From contig CALDYU010000001.1 in NCBI GenBank assembly GCA_937944485.1, positions 1 through 64,000 on the forward strand: DNA of 64,000 nucleotides, in the 5' to 3' direction. The DNA comes from an uncultured Flavobacteriaceae bacterium (lineage in GTDB: Bacteria; Bacteroidota; Bacteroidia; Flavobacteriales; Flavobacteriaceae). The translations under genes were made by a program, and so were the position numbers. Positions 9,619 to 19,693 of the stretch are shown here, in pieces (the first letter of the stretch is position 1; every line of letters starts with the position of its first letter). The notes beneath the pieces were generated by a model. The model was not told the DNA's origin, ran no database searches, and saw nothing but the letters and a program-made list of their open reading frames with translations.

Positions 9619-11340
9619 ATGATAAAAAAATGGAGCGTTTATACTGTTTTGGTTCTCGCAGGGCTCCTTCTTGGTTATCTTTTTTTTGGATTAGACAAGC
9701 CCTCGAAAGCCCCAGAAGATGAAATGGCTTTTGAAGCTGAGTCTGGCAGATGGACTTGCTCCATGCATCCAAACATAGATGGTGAAGAGCAGGGTAAATG
9801 TCCGTTATGTGCCATGGATCTAGTGTTCATGTCGAACCACCCAGAGGTATTAACTTCAAATCAAATATCCATGAGTGAAGAAGCGTCGGCTTTGGCCAAT
9901 ATTCAAACTACAGTTGTGGGCACAACAGATTCAGAAGGTATTTCTCTAAAATTGTCTGGGACAGTTACCTCTAATAAAAAAACCGATGCCATTCAAACCA
10001 TCCTTTTTGATGGCAGAATAGATGCCCTTTATCCAAATTATGTTGGAAAAAAAGTTAGAAATGGTCAAGAAATAGGAAAAGTCTATTCTCCAGAGCTGTA
10101 TTTAGCCCAAGACAAATTATTAACATCAGTTTCATATAAGGAAACCCATAAAAATTTGTATGAATCTGCTAGAAATACCCTTGGTTTGTGGAAGATGAAC
10201 GATAGCCAAATAGATGAAATGATTGCGCTTGGAAAGCCTATGGTAAACTTTCCACTTTATGCTGACGTCACGGGCACAGTTACAGAAGTTCTGGCTACAG
10301 AAGGAAATTATTACAAACAGGGAGACCCATTGTATCGAGTTTCAGATTTAAGATGGGTTTGGGTGGTTTTAGATGCCTACGAAGAACAACTTCAATTATT
10401 GCAAGTTGGTCAAGAAATGGAATTACGATTTACAGCATTGCCTAATGAGGTTCATACGGCAAAGGTCTCTTTTGTAGAACCTGTGATGCAAAAAAATAAA
10501 CGTACAATTGCTGTACGCGTTCTTTTGAAAAACGAAAAGGGAAAGTTAAAACCAGGAATGTTCGCAGAAGCCCAAATTAAAGCTACTAGCAATCAGGAAA
10601 ATACTTTAGCCATTCCTAAATCAGCTGTTCTTTGGACAGGAAAACGTTCTATAGTGTATAAAAAACCTAACCCCGAAAAACCCACATATGAATTGGTAGA
10701 AGTAGAACTAGGACAAAGTTTTACGGATAGTTACGAAGTAATTTCAGGGCTTTCCGTTGGCGACGAAATCGTTACCCATGGTGCTTTTACCGTTGATGCT
10801 GCAGCCCAACTCATGGGCAAAACTTCAATGATGAACAAGACCAAGAATAACGACTACCCTGTTCAAATGGAAGAATTACCTACTTTGGATACCCGAGAAC
10901 GTAAAACTTTATCTATTGACAAAAATATAGGCTTTGAACGATTGCTTAAGGTTTATTTTGAACTTAAAGATGCATTGGTTACTGCAGATTATAAGCTAGC
11001 TCAACAGAAAACAGTTAGTCTACATCAGGCTTTGGAAGTAACATTAAAAAACGAATCACTTAGCGAAGCTTCACTAAAAGTGATGCAAGGGGGAATGGAA
11101 ACTTTGATGAGTGCTACAGACATAGCATCACTAAGAAAAGGATTTAAGCCTTTTTCCCGTGATTTAATTCGGATAATCAGAGATGCCAAAAACCTATCAA
11201 AAACGGTTTACGTTCAATTTTGTCCCATGGCAGATGAAGGTAAAGGCGCAAGTTGGTTAAGTCTTAACGAAAAAGTTGAAAACCCATATTTTGGTGAAAC
11301 CATGTTGCATTGTGGAGTGGTCAAGGAAGAAATCAACTAA
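9619..11340 (+). CDS. cusB: Efflux RND transporter periplasmic adaptor (CusB-like) with N-terminal heavy-metal-binding domain and C-terminal DUF3347-like domain
   Basis: WTCSMHPNIDGEEQGKCPLCAMDLV metal-binding motif, membrane-fusion core, Cys/Met/His-containing C-terminus; 8 nt after cusA. Confidence 0.9.
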   Translation: MIKKWSVYTVLVLAGLLLGYLFFGLDKPSKAPEDEMAFEAESGRWTCSMHPNIDGEEQGKCPLCAMDLVFMSNHPEVLTSNQISMSEEASALANIQTTVVGTTDSEGISLKLSGTVTSNKKTDAIQTILFDGRIDALYPNYVGKKVRNGQEIGKVYSPELYLAQDKLLTSVSYKETHKNLYESARNTLGLWKMNDSQIDEMIALGKPMVNFPLYADVTGTVTEVLATEGNYYKQGDPLYRVSDLRWVWVVLDAYEEQLQLLQVGQEMELRFTALPNEVHTAKVSFVEPVMQKNKRTIAVRVLLKNEKGKLKPGMFAEAQIKATSNQENTLAIPKSAVLWTGKRSIVYKKPNPEKPTYELVEVELGQSFTDSYEVISGLSVGDEIVTHGAFTVDAAAQLMGKTSMMNKTKNNDYPVQMEELPTLDTRERKTLSIDKNIGFERLLKVYFELKDALVTADYKLAQQKTVSLHQALEVTLKNESLSEASLKVMQGGMETLMSATDIASLRKGFKPFSRDLIRIIRDAKNLSKTVYVQFCPMADEGKGASWLSLNEKVENPYFGETMLHCGVVKEEIN

Positions 11341-11406
11341 AGATCCCTCAAAAGTAATTAATCAAAAAGTTTTTAATTAAGAAATGTAAAGAATATAAGT
11401 AGAGGT

Positions 11407-12729
11407 TCACGTTTTCTTATGAACTCTTGTTAGTAATAGCACCCCTGCCAAAAAGAACAGCCCTAGAAAAATGATAGAAGTGCGCATACTGCCAGTTACT
11501 TGAGCAATATAACCATACATAAATGTACCGATTACAATACCAATTTTTTCAGCAACATCATAAAAACTGAAGAACGATGTAGTATCTGTAGTATCTGGTA
11601 AAAATTTGGAATAGGTGGATCTTGATAAGGCTTGTATACCTCCCATGACTAAGCCAACACCAGCTGCGCCAATATAGAAATCAATTGGGGTAATCATAAA
11701 GTAAGCATAAATACAAAGCAAAATCCATAAAATATTGACACAAATCAAGGTATTGATATTGCCGTACTTTTTTGAAGCTATGGCGGTTAAATACGCGCCC
11801 AAAATTGCAATAATCTGAATAATCAAAATACTACCAATAAGACCTAGGGTTCTTGCTTCGCTATCACCCCAATCTATTTCTTCTTCTCCGAAATAGGTGG
11901 CAATCAACATCACTGTTTGTACTGCCATGCTATACACAAAAAATGCAATTAAATATTTTTTTAAACGAACCTCATGACCAAGTTGATTCCAAACCTGCTT
12001 TAACTCTTTAAATCCGTTGAGAATGATATTATTTGGTTTCCCCTCTTTCTTAATGCCTTTAGGTAGATAATAAAAAGAAAACTGCGCAAAGAGTATCCAC
12101 CAGATTCCAACGGTTACAAATGAAATTTTCATGGCTTTAACCGTGGCTATTTCATTAGAACCATCTGTAATTCCAAATAAAGACGGTTCTAAAACCATCC
12201 ATAAATTAAATCCTAATAAAATAATACTTCCTAAATAGCCTAATGAAAACCCTTTGGCACTAATTTTATCCTGTTGATCTGCAAAAGCAACATCTGGTAA
12301 ATATGAATTATTAATGGCAAAACTGACCCAAAAGCCCACTATTCCGAAAAAATAGCATATCAATCCCAAATAAATATTCTCCAATGAAAACCAGTAAAGG
12401 CCTATGCATGAAATCCCGCCGAGGTAACAAAAAAACTGCATGAAAACTTTTTTGTTGCCCATATAATCGGCAATTCCTGAAATTAAAGGCGTAATAATGG
12501 CAATAAAAACAAATGCCAATGAGGTTGTATAACTTATCAAAGGAGCTCTGGCAATCTCGCTACCAAACACCGTTATTTTCTCAATTTCAGCGGCTCTAAA
12601 TAATGCGCCATAGAATATGGGAAAAATGGCAGAAGCAATTACTAAACTATATACCGAATTGGCCCAATCGTAGAATGCCCAAGCGTTTAATAGTTTTTTA
12701 CTTCCCTTTAATGCTATAGTTCGCGCCAT
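11407..12729 (-). CDS. MFS transporter, Atg22/UMF1-like
   Basis: 440 aa multi-TM; AFYDWANSVYSLVIASAIFPIFY and LSRSTYSKFLPD motifs. Confidence 0.85.
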   Translation of the reverse strand: MARTIALKGSKKLLNAWAFYDWANSVYSLVIASAIFPIFYGALFRAAEIEKITVFGSEIARAPLISYTTSLAFVFIAIITPLISGIADYMGNKKVFMQFFCYLGGISCIGLYWFSLENIYLGLICYFFGIVGFWVSFAINNSYLPDVAFADQQDKISAKGFSLGYLGSIILLGFNLWMVLEPSLFGITDGSNEIATVKAMKISFVTVGIWWILFAQFSFYYLPKGIKKEGKPNNIILNGFKELKQVWNQLGHEVRLKKYLIAFFVYSMAVQTVMLIATYFGEEEIDWGDSEARTLGLIGSILIIQIIAILGAYLTAIASKKYGNINTLICVNILWILLCIYAYFMITPIDFYIGAAGVGLVMGGIQALSRSTYSKFLPDTTDTTSFFSFYDVAEKIGIVIGTFMYGYIAQVTGSMRTSIIFLGLFFLAGVLLLTRVHKKT

Positions 12730-12749
12730 ACGTAATACTTGGTTACAAA

Positions 12750-12779
12750 AAAACCGTTCGCTGTTTGGCGAACGGTTTT
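12750..12779 (-). terminator. Intrinsic terminator-like hairpin downstream of the M48 peptidase gene
   Basis: AAAACCGTTCGC-TGTTTG-GCGAACGGTTTT, 12-bp perfect stem with A/T flanks. Confidence 0.8.
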
Positions 12780-12803
12780 CAATATACGATTATTACAGAT
12801 ATA

Positions 12804-13613
12804 TTATTTAAAGGAAGTTACCCCGAATTTAGCAGCTTCCTGTTTCGCAGCTGGCGCCCATGCGGTCAAATTTGCAATTCTAGTATCATTGGAAGGGTGC
12901 GTACTCATAAATTCGGGTGGTGCTTGACCACCACTTTTAGCTTTCATTCGTTTCCATAATTCAGCAGCTTCTTCAGGGTTATAGCCTGCAATTGCCATAA
13001 TCTGAAGACCGATACGATCGGCTTCTGTTTCATGACTTCTGCTAAAAGGTAGCATAATACCTAATTGAGATCCTATACCATAGGCTTGGTTGAACATATT
13101 TCTTTTTCGGGGGTCTTTTATAGCTACGTTACCGGCAACAGCACCAATTTGTTGTAAAGTACCCGCGCTCATTCGCTGTGCACCGTGATCGGCAAGGGCG
13201 TGCGCAACTTCATGCCCCATAACAACAGCAACGCCAGTTTCTTGCTGTGTTATTGGTAGGATTCCGGTGTAAAAAACTATTTTACCACCAGGCATACACC
13301 AAGCATTTACTGTTTCATCTTTAACGAGATTATACTCCCATTTGTAATCTTTTAAATACCCTGGATACCCATTAGCAGAAAGCCATCTTTCAGCAGCAGA
13401 TGCAATTCTTTGTCCTACTCTTTCAATCATTCGAGCATCTGCCGTATTTTCTAGTACAGCATTTTCACTTAAAAATTGATCGTATTGGGCAAAAGCCATT
13501 GGAAAAATCTGCTTGTTACCGTAAAAGTTTAGCATCTTTTTACCAGTAAACGGATTCGTCTTGCACGCTGATACGCCAAGGAAGATAATAAGTACAAGTA
13601 ATATTTTTTTCAT
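12804..13613 (-). CDS. M48 family metallopeptidase, lipoprotein
   Basis: Lipobox LGVSAC; HEVAH zinc motif; SRSHETEADRIGL. Confidence 0.92.
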   Translation of the reverse strand: MKKILLVLIIFLGVSACKTNPFTGKKMLNFYGNKQIFPMAFAQYDQFLSENAVLENTADARMIERVGQRIASAAERWLSANGYPGYLKDYKWEYNLVKDETVNAWCMPGGKIVFYTGILPITQQETGVAVVMGHEVAHALADHGAQRMSAGTLQQIGAVAGNVAIKDPRKRNMFNQAYGIGSQLGIMLPFSRSHETEADRIGLQIMAIAGYNPEEAAELWKRMKAKSGGQAPPEFMSTHPSNDTRIANLTAWAPAAKQEAAKFGVTSFK

Positions 13614-13652
13614 GGTTATAGTGTTTGTTGTCTTGAAATGTACAAAAAAAAA

Positions 13653-16052
13653 TTATTTTCCGATAAATCGTAAAATCGTAAAATTCTTATTCACTTCAAA
13701 AAATTTATTCTCTTTCAGCCCAGCTTTATCTAGACTTATCTTTTCATTATCAATCTCTATGCCATCAATCTCAAAAGGCAAACCATGTAAATTTATTTGA
13801 AACAACTCATAACTAGTAATATAACTGCCATCCTTATGTTGTTGTATAGTCAATTCTGTGGCTTTACCCGTAAGTTTAAATTTTCTTAAACTATATCTTC
13901 CTTTGGTATAATCATAACCATCTTGACCATCTTCATAAACCATAGAATTTTCAACGCCTTCTTTATAATAAACATCTAAAGAGAGCTCTTTTATCTCTTT
14001 TTCCCCTACATACTGCTGCACTGGGTATTTAGGTACAATTGCTCCTTCTTTCACAAATAAAGGAATACTATCAATATCAGCTTCTACCCATTTTTCTTTT
14101 CCGCCCTCTAAAATTTCATCAGTCCAGAAATTATACCATTTCCCCCTTGGGATATACATGCGTCTTCCGTGTGCATTAGGTTCTTGAACGGGGCATACTA
14201 AAATTTGATCTCCGAAAATAAACTCATCGGTTCTAAAATGTGTTTGGGCATCTTCTTGATCATACATAACCAAAGACTTCAACATGGCTATTCCATTTTG
14301 AGAATAATTATAAAACATCGAATACAAATAGGGTAGTAATTGATATCTCAGCTCAATAAATTTTCGAACAACATCTGTTATATCGCTATCAAAGGACCAA
14401 GGTTCTTGATCACCATGATCACCACTAGAGTGAACTCTAAAAAATGGGTGAAAAGTACCTAACTGAACCCATCTTGCAAAGAGTTCTCCATTTGGTTGTT
14501 CCGCGAAGCCGCCAATGTCTGAACCTACAAAGGAGTAACCACTCATACACATACGTTGCATCTGTACATTAGCCAACCACAAATGCTCCCAAGTAGCAAC
14601 ATTATCACCTGTCCAAGTGCAAGCATAACGCTGCGTACCAGCATAAGCCGCTCTAGTTATTACAAAGGGTCGCTTTGGATAACTGTGTTTTTTAACGCCA
14701 TTGTAAGTAGCACGTACCATTTGCATACCATAAACGTTATGTGCCTTTCGGTGTGTACTGGGGTTGCCATCATAATTATGCCTCGTATCTAAAGGTGCAG
14801 TTTTTGACGGAACCTCCATAATCGCAGGTTCATTCATATCATTCCATACGGCATGAACACCTATCTCTGCCATAAATTCTTTATACAATTCTGCCCACCA
14901 AGCGCGTACATCAGGATTTGTAAAATCTGGAAAGTGGCATTCTCCTGGCCAAACTTTACCATGCATATATGGGCCATCACCCCGTTTGCAGAAATAATCA
15001 TTTTCCATGGCCTCTTTATACACCCAATAATTGCGATCAATTTTAATTCCTGGATCTATCATGACCACAGTCTTAAAACCATCTTCTTCCAATTCATTGA
15101 TCATTCGTTTGGGATCAGGAAAACGAGTTTTATCCCAGGTAAAACATCGAAAACCATCCATATAATCGATGTCTAAGTAGATGGCGTCACATGGAATTTT
15201 TAGATTTCTGAAATTTCGAGCTATTTCTTTTACATTACTCTCGGGAAAATAACTCCATTTTGATTGCTGAAAACCTAATGCCCATAGGGGAGGTAATTCT
15301 GGTTTTCCTGTTAAGTCGGTGTACAATCGTACCACTTTTGACATATCAGGACCATAAATAAAATAGTAGTTCATTTCACCGCCATCAGCCCAAAAGCTTG
15401 TGGTATTTCGTCTTTCATGAGCAAAATCAAAATGGGTTTTGAATGAATTATCAAAGAATATTCCATAAGCCTTACCGTTCGTAAGCCCTACATAAAACGG
15501 AATTGCCTTGTACAATGGGTCGCGATCTTTACCATAGGCATAAGAGTCAGTTACCCAATTTTGAAACCTTTTTCCTTTTAAATTAGAATGTGTAGCCTTA
15601 TCACCCAAACCATAAAAACTCTCTCCTATTTGGGTTATTTTGCTCATTTTAACGGTATTGCCGCCGTATTCATAATTCTCTTCCCAGTGAAAGCCTATTT
15701 CATCTTCATTGATAATATGCCCTTCAGGATCCGAAATTTGAACACGCATGGTTTTTTTATCAACCAAAACCTTCATTCTAATCGTTTCAATCAGATATTC
15801 CGTAGCGGTTTCTTCTACTAAGAGTTTATCGTAGCCTCTTCGTCCGACTTTGCTAATCGCATAAGAAAAATCAGTACTGAAATTATAATCTGTTGTATAT
15901 CGAAACCTCAGCATACTATTTCTAAGCACGGTAATTTGTAGTACAACGCCGTTTTCTGAAGTAAAGTAAAGCTTGTCAACATCTTGTAAAAAATCGACAA
16001 TTTGATTCGGGTATAAATTCCCCTTATATTCTAATTCTGTATTTGTAATCAT
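13653..16052 (-). CDS. GH31 family alpha-glucosidase
   Basis: 799 aa; PCDAIYLDIDYMDGFRCFTWD, HAVWNDMNEPA, RPFVITRAAYAGTQRYACTWTGDN. Confidence 0.94.
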   Translation of the reverse strand: MITNTELEYKGNLYPNQIVDFLQDVDKLYFTSENGVVLQITVLRNSMLRFRYTTDYNFSTDFSYAISKVGRRGYDKLLVEETATEYLIETIRMKVLVDKKTMRVQISDPEGHIINEDEIGFHWEENYEYGGNTVKMSKITQIGESFYGLGDKATHSNLKGKRFQNWVTDSYAYGKDRDPLYKAIPFYVGLTNGKAYGIFFDNSFKTHFDFAHERRNTTSFWADGGEMNYYFIYGPDMSKVVRLYTDLTGKPELPPLWALGFQQSKWSYFPESNVKEIARNFRNLKIPCDAIYLDIDYMDGFRCFTWDKTRFPDPKRMINELEEDGFKTVVMIDPGIKIDRNYWVYKEAMENDYFCKRGDGPYMHGKVWPGECHFPDFTNPDVRAWWAELYKEFMAEIGVHAVWNDMNEPAIMEVPSKTAPLDTRHNYDGNPSTHRKAHNVYGMQMVRATYNGVKKHSYPKRPFVITRAAYAGTQRYACTWTGDNVATWEHLWLANVQMQRMCMSGYSFVGSDIGGFAEQPNGELFARWVQLGTFHPFFRVHSSGDHGDQEPWSFDSDITDVVRKFIELRYQLLPYLYSMFYNYSQNGIAMLKSLVMYDQEDAQTHFRTDEFIFGDQILVCPVQEPNAHGRRMYIPRGKWYNFWTDEILEGGKEKWVEADIDSIPLFVKEGAIVPKYPVQQYVGEKEIKELSLDVYYKEGVENSMVYEDGQDGYDYTKGRYSLRKFKLTGKATELTIQQHKDGSYITSYELFQINLHGLPFEIDGIEIDNEKISLDKAGLKENKFFEVNKNFTILRFIGK

Positions 16053-16131
16053 TAATGGTTGATTAATATCTTAAAAAATACGGCAGACCTTATAAATTTG
16101 TGATAACATCTATTCGGTTGCGCGTATTGTC

Positions 16132-18030
16132 CTATTTAAAAATAATTATACTCAATGGCGGAATGGTCATCTCGATAGACTTCTTATAGCCATGCCATGC
16201 TATCGCGCTAAGCTTAGAAATATGGGTTTCCATTCCTGAACCTCCATATTTCTTAACGTCACTATTGAACAATTCTTTCACTTGTCCTGATTTTTTAGGA
16301 AGACCTATTCTATAATTTTTGCGTGGCACGGGCGTCAAATTTAAGGCCACATAGATATCATTCTCCTCGTCATGCCCTTTTCGAACATAGGTAAGTACAG
16401 AATTCTCATGATCGCCATAGTCTATCCATTGGAAACCATCAGGGCTAAATTGTTTCTCATACAAAGCCGGATGTGATTTATAAAATACATTCAAATCTTT
16501 TACTAATTCTTGAACACCAGGATGCACCTCATAATCTAATAAATGCCAATCTAAACTCTGCTGAAAATTCCATTCAGCCGTTTGTCCAAATTCTGATCCC
16601 ATAAAGATTAAATTGGTACCAGGGTGGGTATACATATACCCAAAAAGTAATCGAAGATTTGCGAATTGCTGCCACTCCTCTCCAGGCATTCTGTATACTA
16701 ATGATTTTTTGCCATAAACGACCTCATCATGAGAAAAGGGAAGCATGAAATTCTCTGTAAATGCATAGGTCATGCTAAATGTCAGATCATTTTGATGATA
16801 CTTTCTATTGATCGGGTCTTTCTTAAAATATTCTAAGGTATCATGCATCCATCCCATCATCCATTTCATTCCAAAACCAAGTCCACCTTGATTAACTGGC
16901 TTAGACACCCCTGAAAACGCCGTAGATTCTTCAGCAATAGTCTGAACTCCTTCAAAATTATCATACACCGCTTGATTCAGTTCACGAATAAAAGATAGTG
17001 CCTCTAAATTTTCGTTATTTCCGTACATATTAGGCTCCCACTCTCCTTCTTCCCTAGAATAATCTAAATAAAGCATTGAAGCTACAGCATCAACACGCAA
17101 TGCATCAGCATGAAACTGATCTAACCAGAATAACGCATTACTTATTAAAAAAGCACGGACTTCATTGCGTCCATAATTAAAAATTAAACTTTTCCAATCG
17201 GGGTGATAGCCTCTTCGTCTATCAGGATGCTCATACAAATGCGAACCATCAAAAAAACCAAGTCCGTGGGCATCTTCAGGAAAATGAGAAGGCACCCAAT
17301 CTAAGATAACACCTATATCATTTTGGTGTAGTTTATCTATAAGCAGTTTTAAGCCCTCTGGAGCCCCAAATCTTGAGGTTGGCGCGAAATAACCAGTCAG
17401 TTGATAGCCCCATGAAGGATCATAGGGGTATTCCATAACTGGCATAAACTCAACATGCGTAAAACCCATTTCCTTAACATAACTCACCAAATCTTTTGCT
17501 AAATTATCGTAGGACAAAAATTCATTTTCACCTTTCTTTTTCCAAGAACCTAGGTGAACTTCATATACCGAATAGGGTCGATCTAAACCATTTTTTTCAG
17601 CGCGATAACCCATCCACTTTTTATCCTTCCAAGTATATTTCGCATCCCATATAATTGAGGCTGTATTGGGTGGGTGTTCACAGTAACGGGCGAAAGGATC
17701 TGCTTTTTCAGTAACTATTTCACTATTATTTGATCTTATTTTATACTTATATATTTCGCCATGACCTATAGCTGGAATAAATCCTTCCCAAATACCACTT
17801 TCATCCCAGCGTACATTTAATGCATGCTCTCCTTCTTGCCAAGCATTGAACTCTCCAACAACAGAAACGGTCTTTGCCGTTGGTGCCCATACCGCAAAGT
17901 AAGTGCCTTCTTTTCCATTTAATTCTAAAGGATGCGCTCCCAACTTTTCATATAAGCGATAGTGCTTTCCTGACTTGAATAAATCAATATCAAACTCAGA
18001 AAATAAACTATGTGCAATAACATTTGGCAT
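16132..18030 (-). CDS. glgB: 1,4-alpha-glucan branching enzyme
   Basis: 632 aa; YEVHLGSWKKKG, DALRVDAVASMLYLDYSREEGEW, FSHDEVVYGKKSLV, GSEFGQTAEWN. Confidence 0.96.
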   Translation of the reverse strand: MPNVIAHSLFSEFDIDLFKSGKHYRLYEKLGAHPLELNGKEGTYFAVWAPTAKTVSVVGEFNAWQEGEHALNVRWDESGIWEGFIPAIGHGEIYKYKIRSNNSEIVTEKADPFARYCEHPPNTASIIWDAKYTWKDKKWMGYRAEKNGLDRPYSVYEVHLGSWKKKGENEFLSYDNLAKDLVSYVKEMGFTHVEFMPVMEYPYDPSWGYQLTGYFAPTSRFGAPEGLKLLIDKLHQNDIGVILDWVPSHFPEDAHGLGFFDGSHLYEHPDRRRGYHPDWKSLIFNYGRNEVRAFLISNALFWLDQFHADALRVDAVASMLYLDYSREEGEWEPNMYGNNENLEALSFIRELNQAVYDNFEGVQTIAEESTAFSGVSKPVNQGGLGFGMKWMMGWMHDTLEYFKKDPINRKYHQNDLTFSMTYAFTENFMLPFSHDEVVYGKKSLVYRMPGEEWQQFANLRLLFGYMYTHPGTNLIFMGSEFGQTAEWNFQQSLDWHLLDYEVHPGVQELVKDLNVFYKSHPALYEKQFSPDGFQWIDYGDHENSVLTYVRKGHDEENDIYVALNLTPVPRKNYRIGLPKKSGQVKELFNSDVKKYGGSGMETHISKLSAIAWHGYKKSIEMTIPPLSIIIFK

Positions 18031-18225
18031 TGACTACTGTTTATAACAAAAGTAATCAACTTTACAGTACAAATTCAGAAAGACCTAGTATACCTAAAGC
18101 TCGCTAAAACGAATTGCGAAATACGCAATAATTAAATAGATTTTTACGAAAATCAAAAAGTGGAACGCTTTTTGAAAGCAAGCTATTATGTTAAAAGAAA
18201 TCATGTAAACTAAAAATTAAATATT

Positions 18226-18792
18226 ATGAAGAAAATAACTCTAGTACTCGGCACATTTTTAACCTTATTCTTAGTTTCATGCGAAATAAATGGTGTGGAC
18301 GGTCGTGATGGTTTCGATGGCCGTGACGGCAGCGATGGTGTTGATGGCGTTGATGCACCTTTACCGAAGGTAATTGACATTGTTGGTACTTTTGACGCAT
18401 CTAATGATTTTGGTATTAGACATACCTTTGACAATTCAATTGAAGTTTTACCTACTGATGTCGTATTAGTCTATATTCTTTGGGATCAAGTAGATGGTTC
18501 TGATGGTGAACCTATTGACATATGGAGGTTACTTCCGCAAACTCGAATTTTAGATCAAGGGCTGCTTATATACAATTACGAGCATACCTTTGTGGATGTC
18601 GATATTTTCTTAGAATCAGACTTTGATCTTGCAACATTGTTGCCTGGCGATACTGACGATCAAGTTTTTCGAATTGCAGTATTACCGGCAGAGACTACCA
18701 GCAAATCAAATATAGATCGATCAGATATTTCTGCTGTTATGTCTTTTCTAAATATGCAGGAAAACGATGTAAAAAAAATAACATTGGATTAA
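18226..18792 (+). CDS. Lipoprotein with collagen-like G-X-D triplet repeat
   Basis: Signal/lipobox MKKITLVLGTFLTLFLVSC; GVDGRDGFDGRDGSDGVDGVD repeat at 18292-18354. Confidence 0.82.
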   Translation: MKKITLVLGTFLTLFLVSCEINGVDGRDGFDGRDGSDGVDGVDAPLPKVIDIVGTFDASNDFGIRHTFDNSIEVLPTDVVLVYILWDQVDGSDGEPIDIWRLLPQTRILDQGLLIYNYEHTFVDVDIFLESDFDLATLLPGDTDDQVFRIAVLPAETTSKSNIDRSDISAVMSFLNMQENDVKKITLD

Positions 18793-18816
18793 CATTTTCA
18801 ATGAAGCCCCAAGTTT

Positions 18817-18848
18817 AAATCCTGTTTTGCAAAAGACAGGATTTTTTT
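18817..18848 (+). terminator. Intrinsic terminator
   Basis: AAATCCTGT-TTTGCAAAAG-ACAGGATTTTTTT after the 18226-18792 CDS. Confidence 0.8.
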
Positions 18849-18998
18849 ATTTTAAAGTCCTACATTTATCATTAAAAATTAGGAATTGAAACAATGTTCA
18901 GCAAGTTTTTATTATTGTGCATATGTTTCTTTTAAAAAATAAAAGTGGTTGAAAGGTACATCCATTTATTCCGTCTAATTTTAAATTAAAGCAACGTT

Positions 18999-19496
18999 AT
19001 GTTACGAACAATTTTAGTTTTATGTTGTTTTCTTTTAGCAAGTTGTAAAGGAAACACACAAGTGAATAAAAAAATGACTGATAAAACAAGTCAAAAAGAA
19101 AAAGTGTACCCTGTTACTAAAACGGATGCGGAGTGGCGTAAACAGCTTACACAAGATCAATATTACGTTTTAAGAAAAGCGGCCACTGAAAATCCGTTTA
19201 CTAGTGAATTATTAAATAATAAGGCAAAGGGCGTTTATGTTTGTCAAGGATGCGATACGCCGCTTTTTGAAAGTAGTACAAAATATAAATCAGGAACCGG
19301 CTGGCCTAGCTTTTATCAAGAAATTGAAGGGAATGTGGCTTATGATGTAGACTATAATATTGGCTACAAACGTACTGAAGAACATTGTGCTACCTGCGGT
19401 GGTCATTTAGGTCATGTTTTTGATGATGGACCCGCACCCACTGGAAAACGTCATTGTATTAACGGAGTGGCTTTAAAGTTCGTTCCTGCGGAATAA
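18999..19496 (+). CDS. msrB: Peptide-methionine (R)-S-oxide reductase MsrB, lipoprotein-type signal
   Basis: MLRTILVLCCFLLASCKG signal; CQGC/CATC zinc motifs; SGTGWPSFYQ; GKRHCINGVALKF. Confidence 0.95.
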   Translation: MLRTILVLCCFLLASCKGNTQVNKKMTDKTSQKEKVYPVTKTDAEWRKQLTQDQYYVLRKAATENPFTSELLNNKAKGVYVCQGCDTPLFESSTKYKSGTGWPSFYQEIEGNVAYDVDYNIGYKRTEEHCATCGGHLGHVFDDGPAPTGKRHCINGVALKFVPAE

Positions 19497-19521
19497 TTTC
19501 CATCATACTGCTAAAAAAATT

Positions 19522-19566
19522 AAGCACCAGATATTCAAGAGAACCTCTTGTTATTTGGTGCTTTTT
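19522..19566 (+). terminator. Intrinsic terminator after msrB
   Basis: AAGCACCA...TTGGTGCTTTTT inverted repeat with T-tract. Confidence 0.7.
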
Positions 19567-19640
19567 ATTTGGAATTTTTAGAATCAATTTTATCACAATA
19601 TTTCGGATTTTGCCTCTTGGTTTTTGCCCTTTGAATTGCG

Positions 19641-19648
19641 TACTTTTG
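19641..19648 (+). promoter_or_regulatory. Bacteroidetes-type -7 promoter element (TAnnTTTG) upstream of lpdA
   Basis: TACTTTTG matches the consensus exactly, about 45 bp before the ATG; TTGG lies about 20 bp further upstream. Confidence 0.6.
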
Positions 19649-19693
19649 CATTCGCCCCGATAGCTTTCGGGTTGAATACTAAAAATTAAGTTT

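Noticed and set aside
13653-18030. GH31-GlgB pair as part of a novel polysaccharide utilisation locus
   Set aside because: No adjacent SusC/SusD or regulator; consistent with ordinary glycogen/maltodextrin metabolism.
18210-18434. Minus ORF with PSRPSKPSRPST repeat
   Set aside because: It is the complement of the G-X-D repeat in the plus-strand lipoprotein gene.
19655-19670. CCCGATAGCTTTCGGG hairpin in the lpdA 5' UTR as a riboswitch
   Set aside because: Too short and lacks any recognised aptamer; probably a simple 5'-UTR stem.
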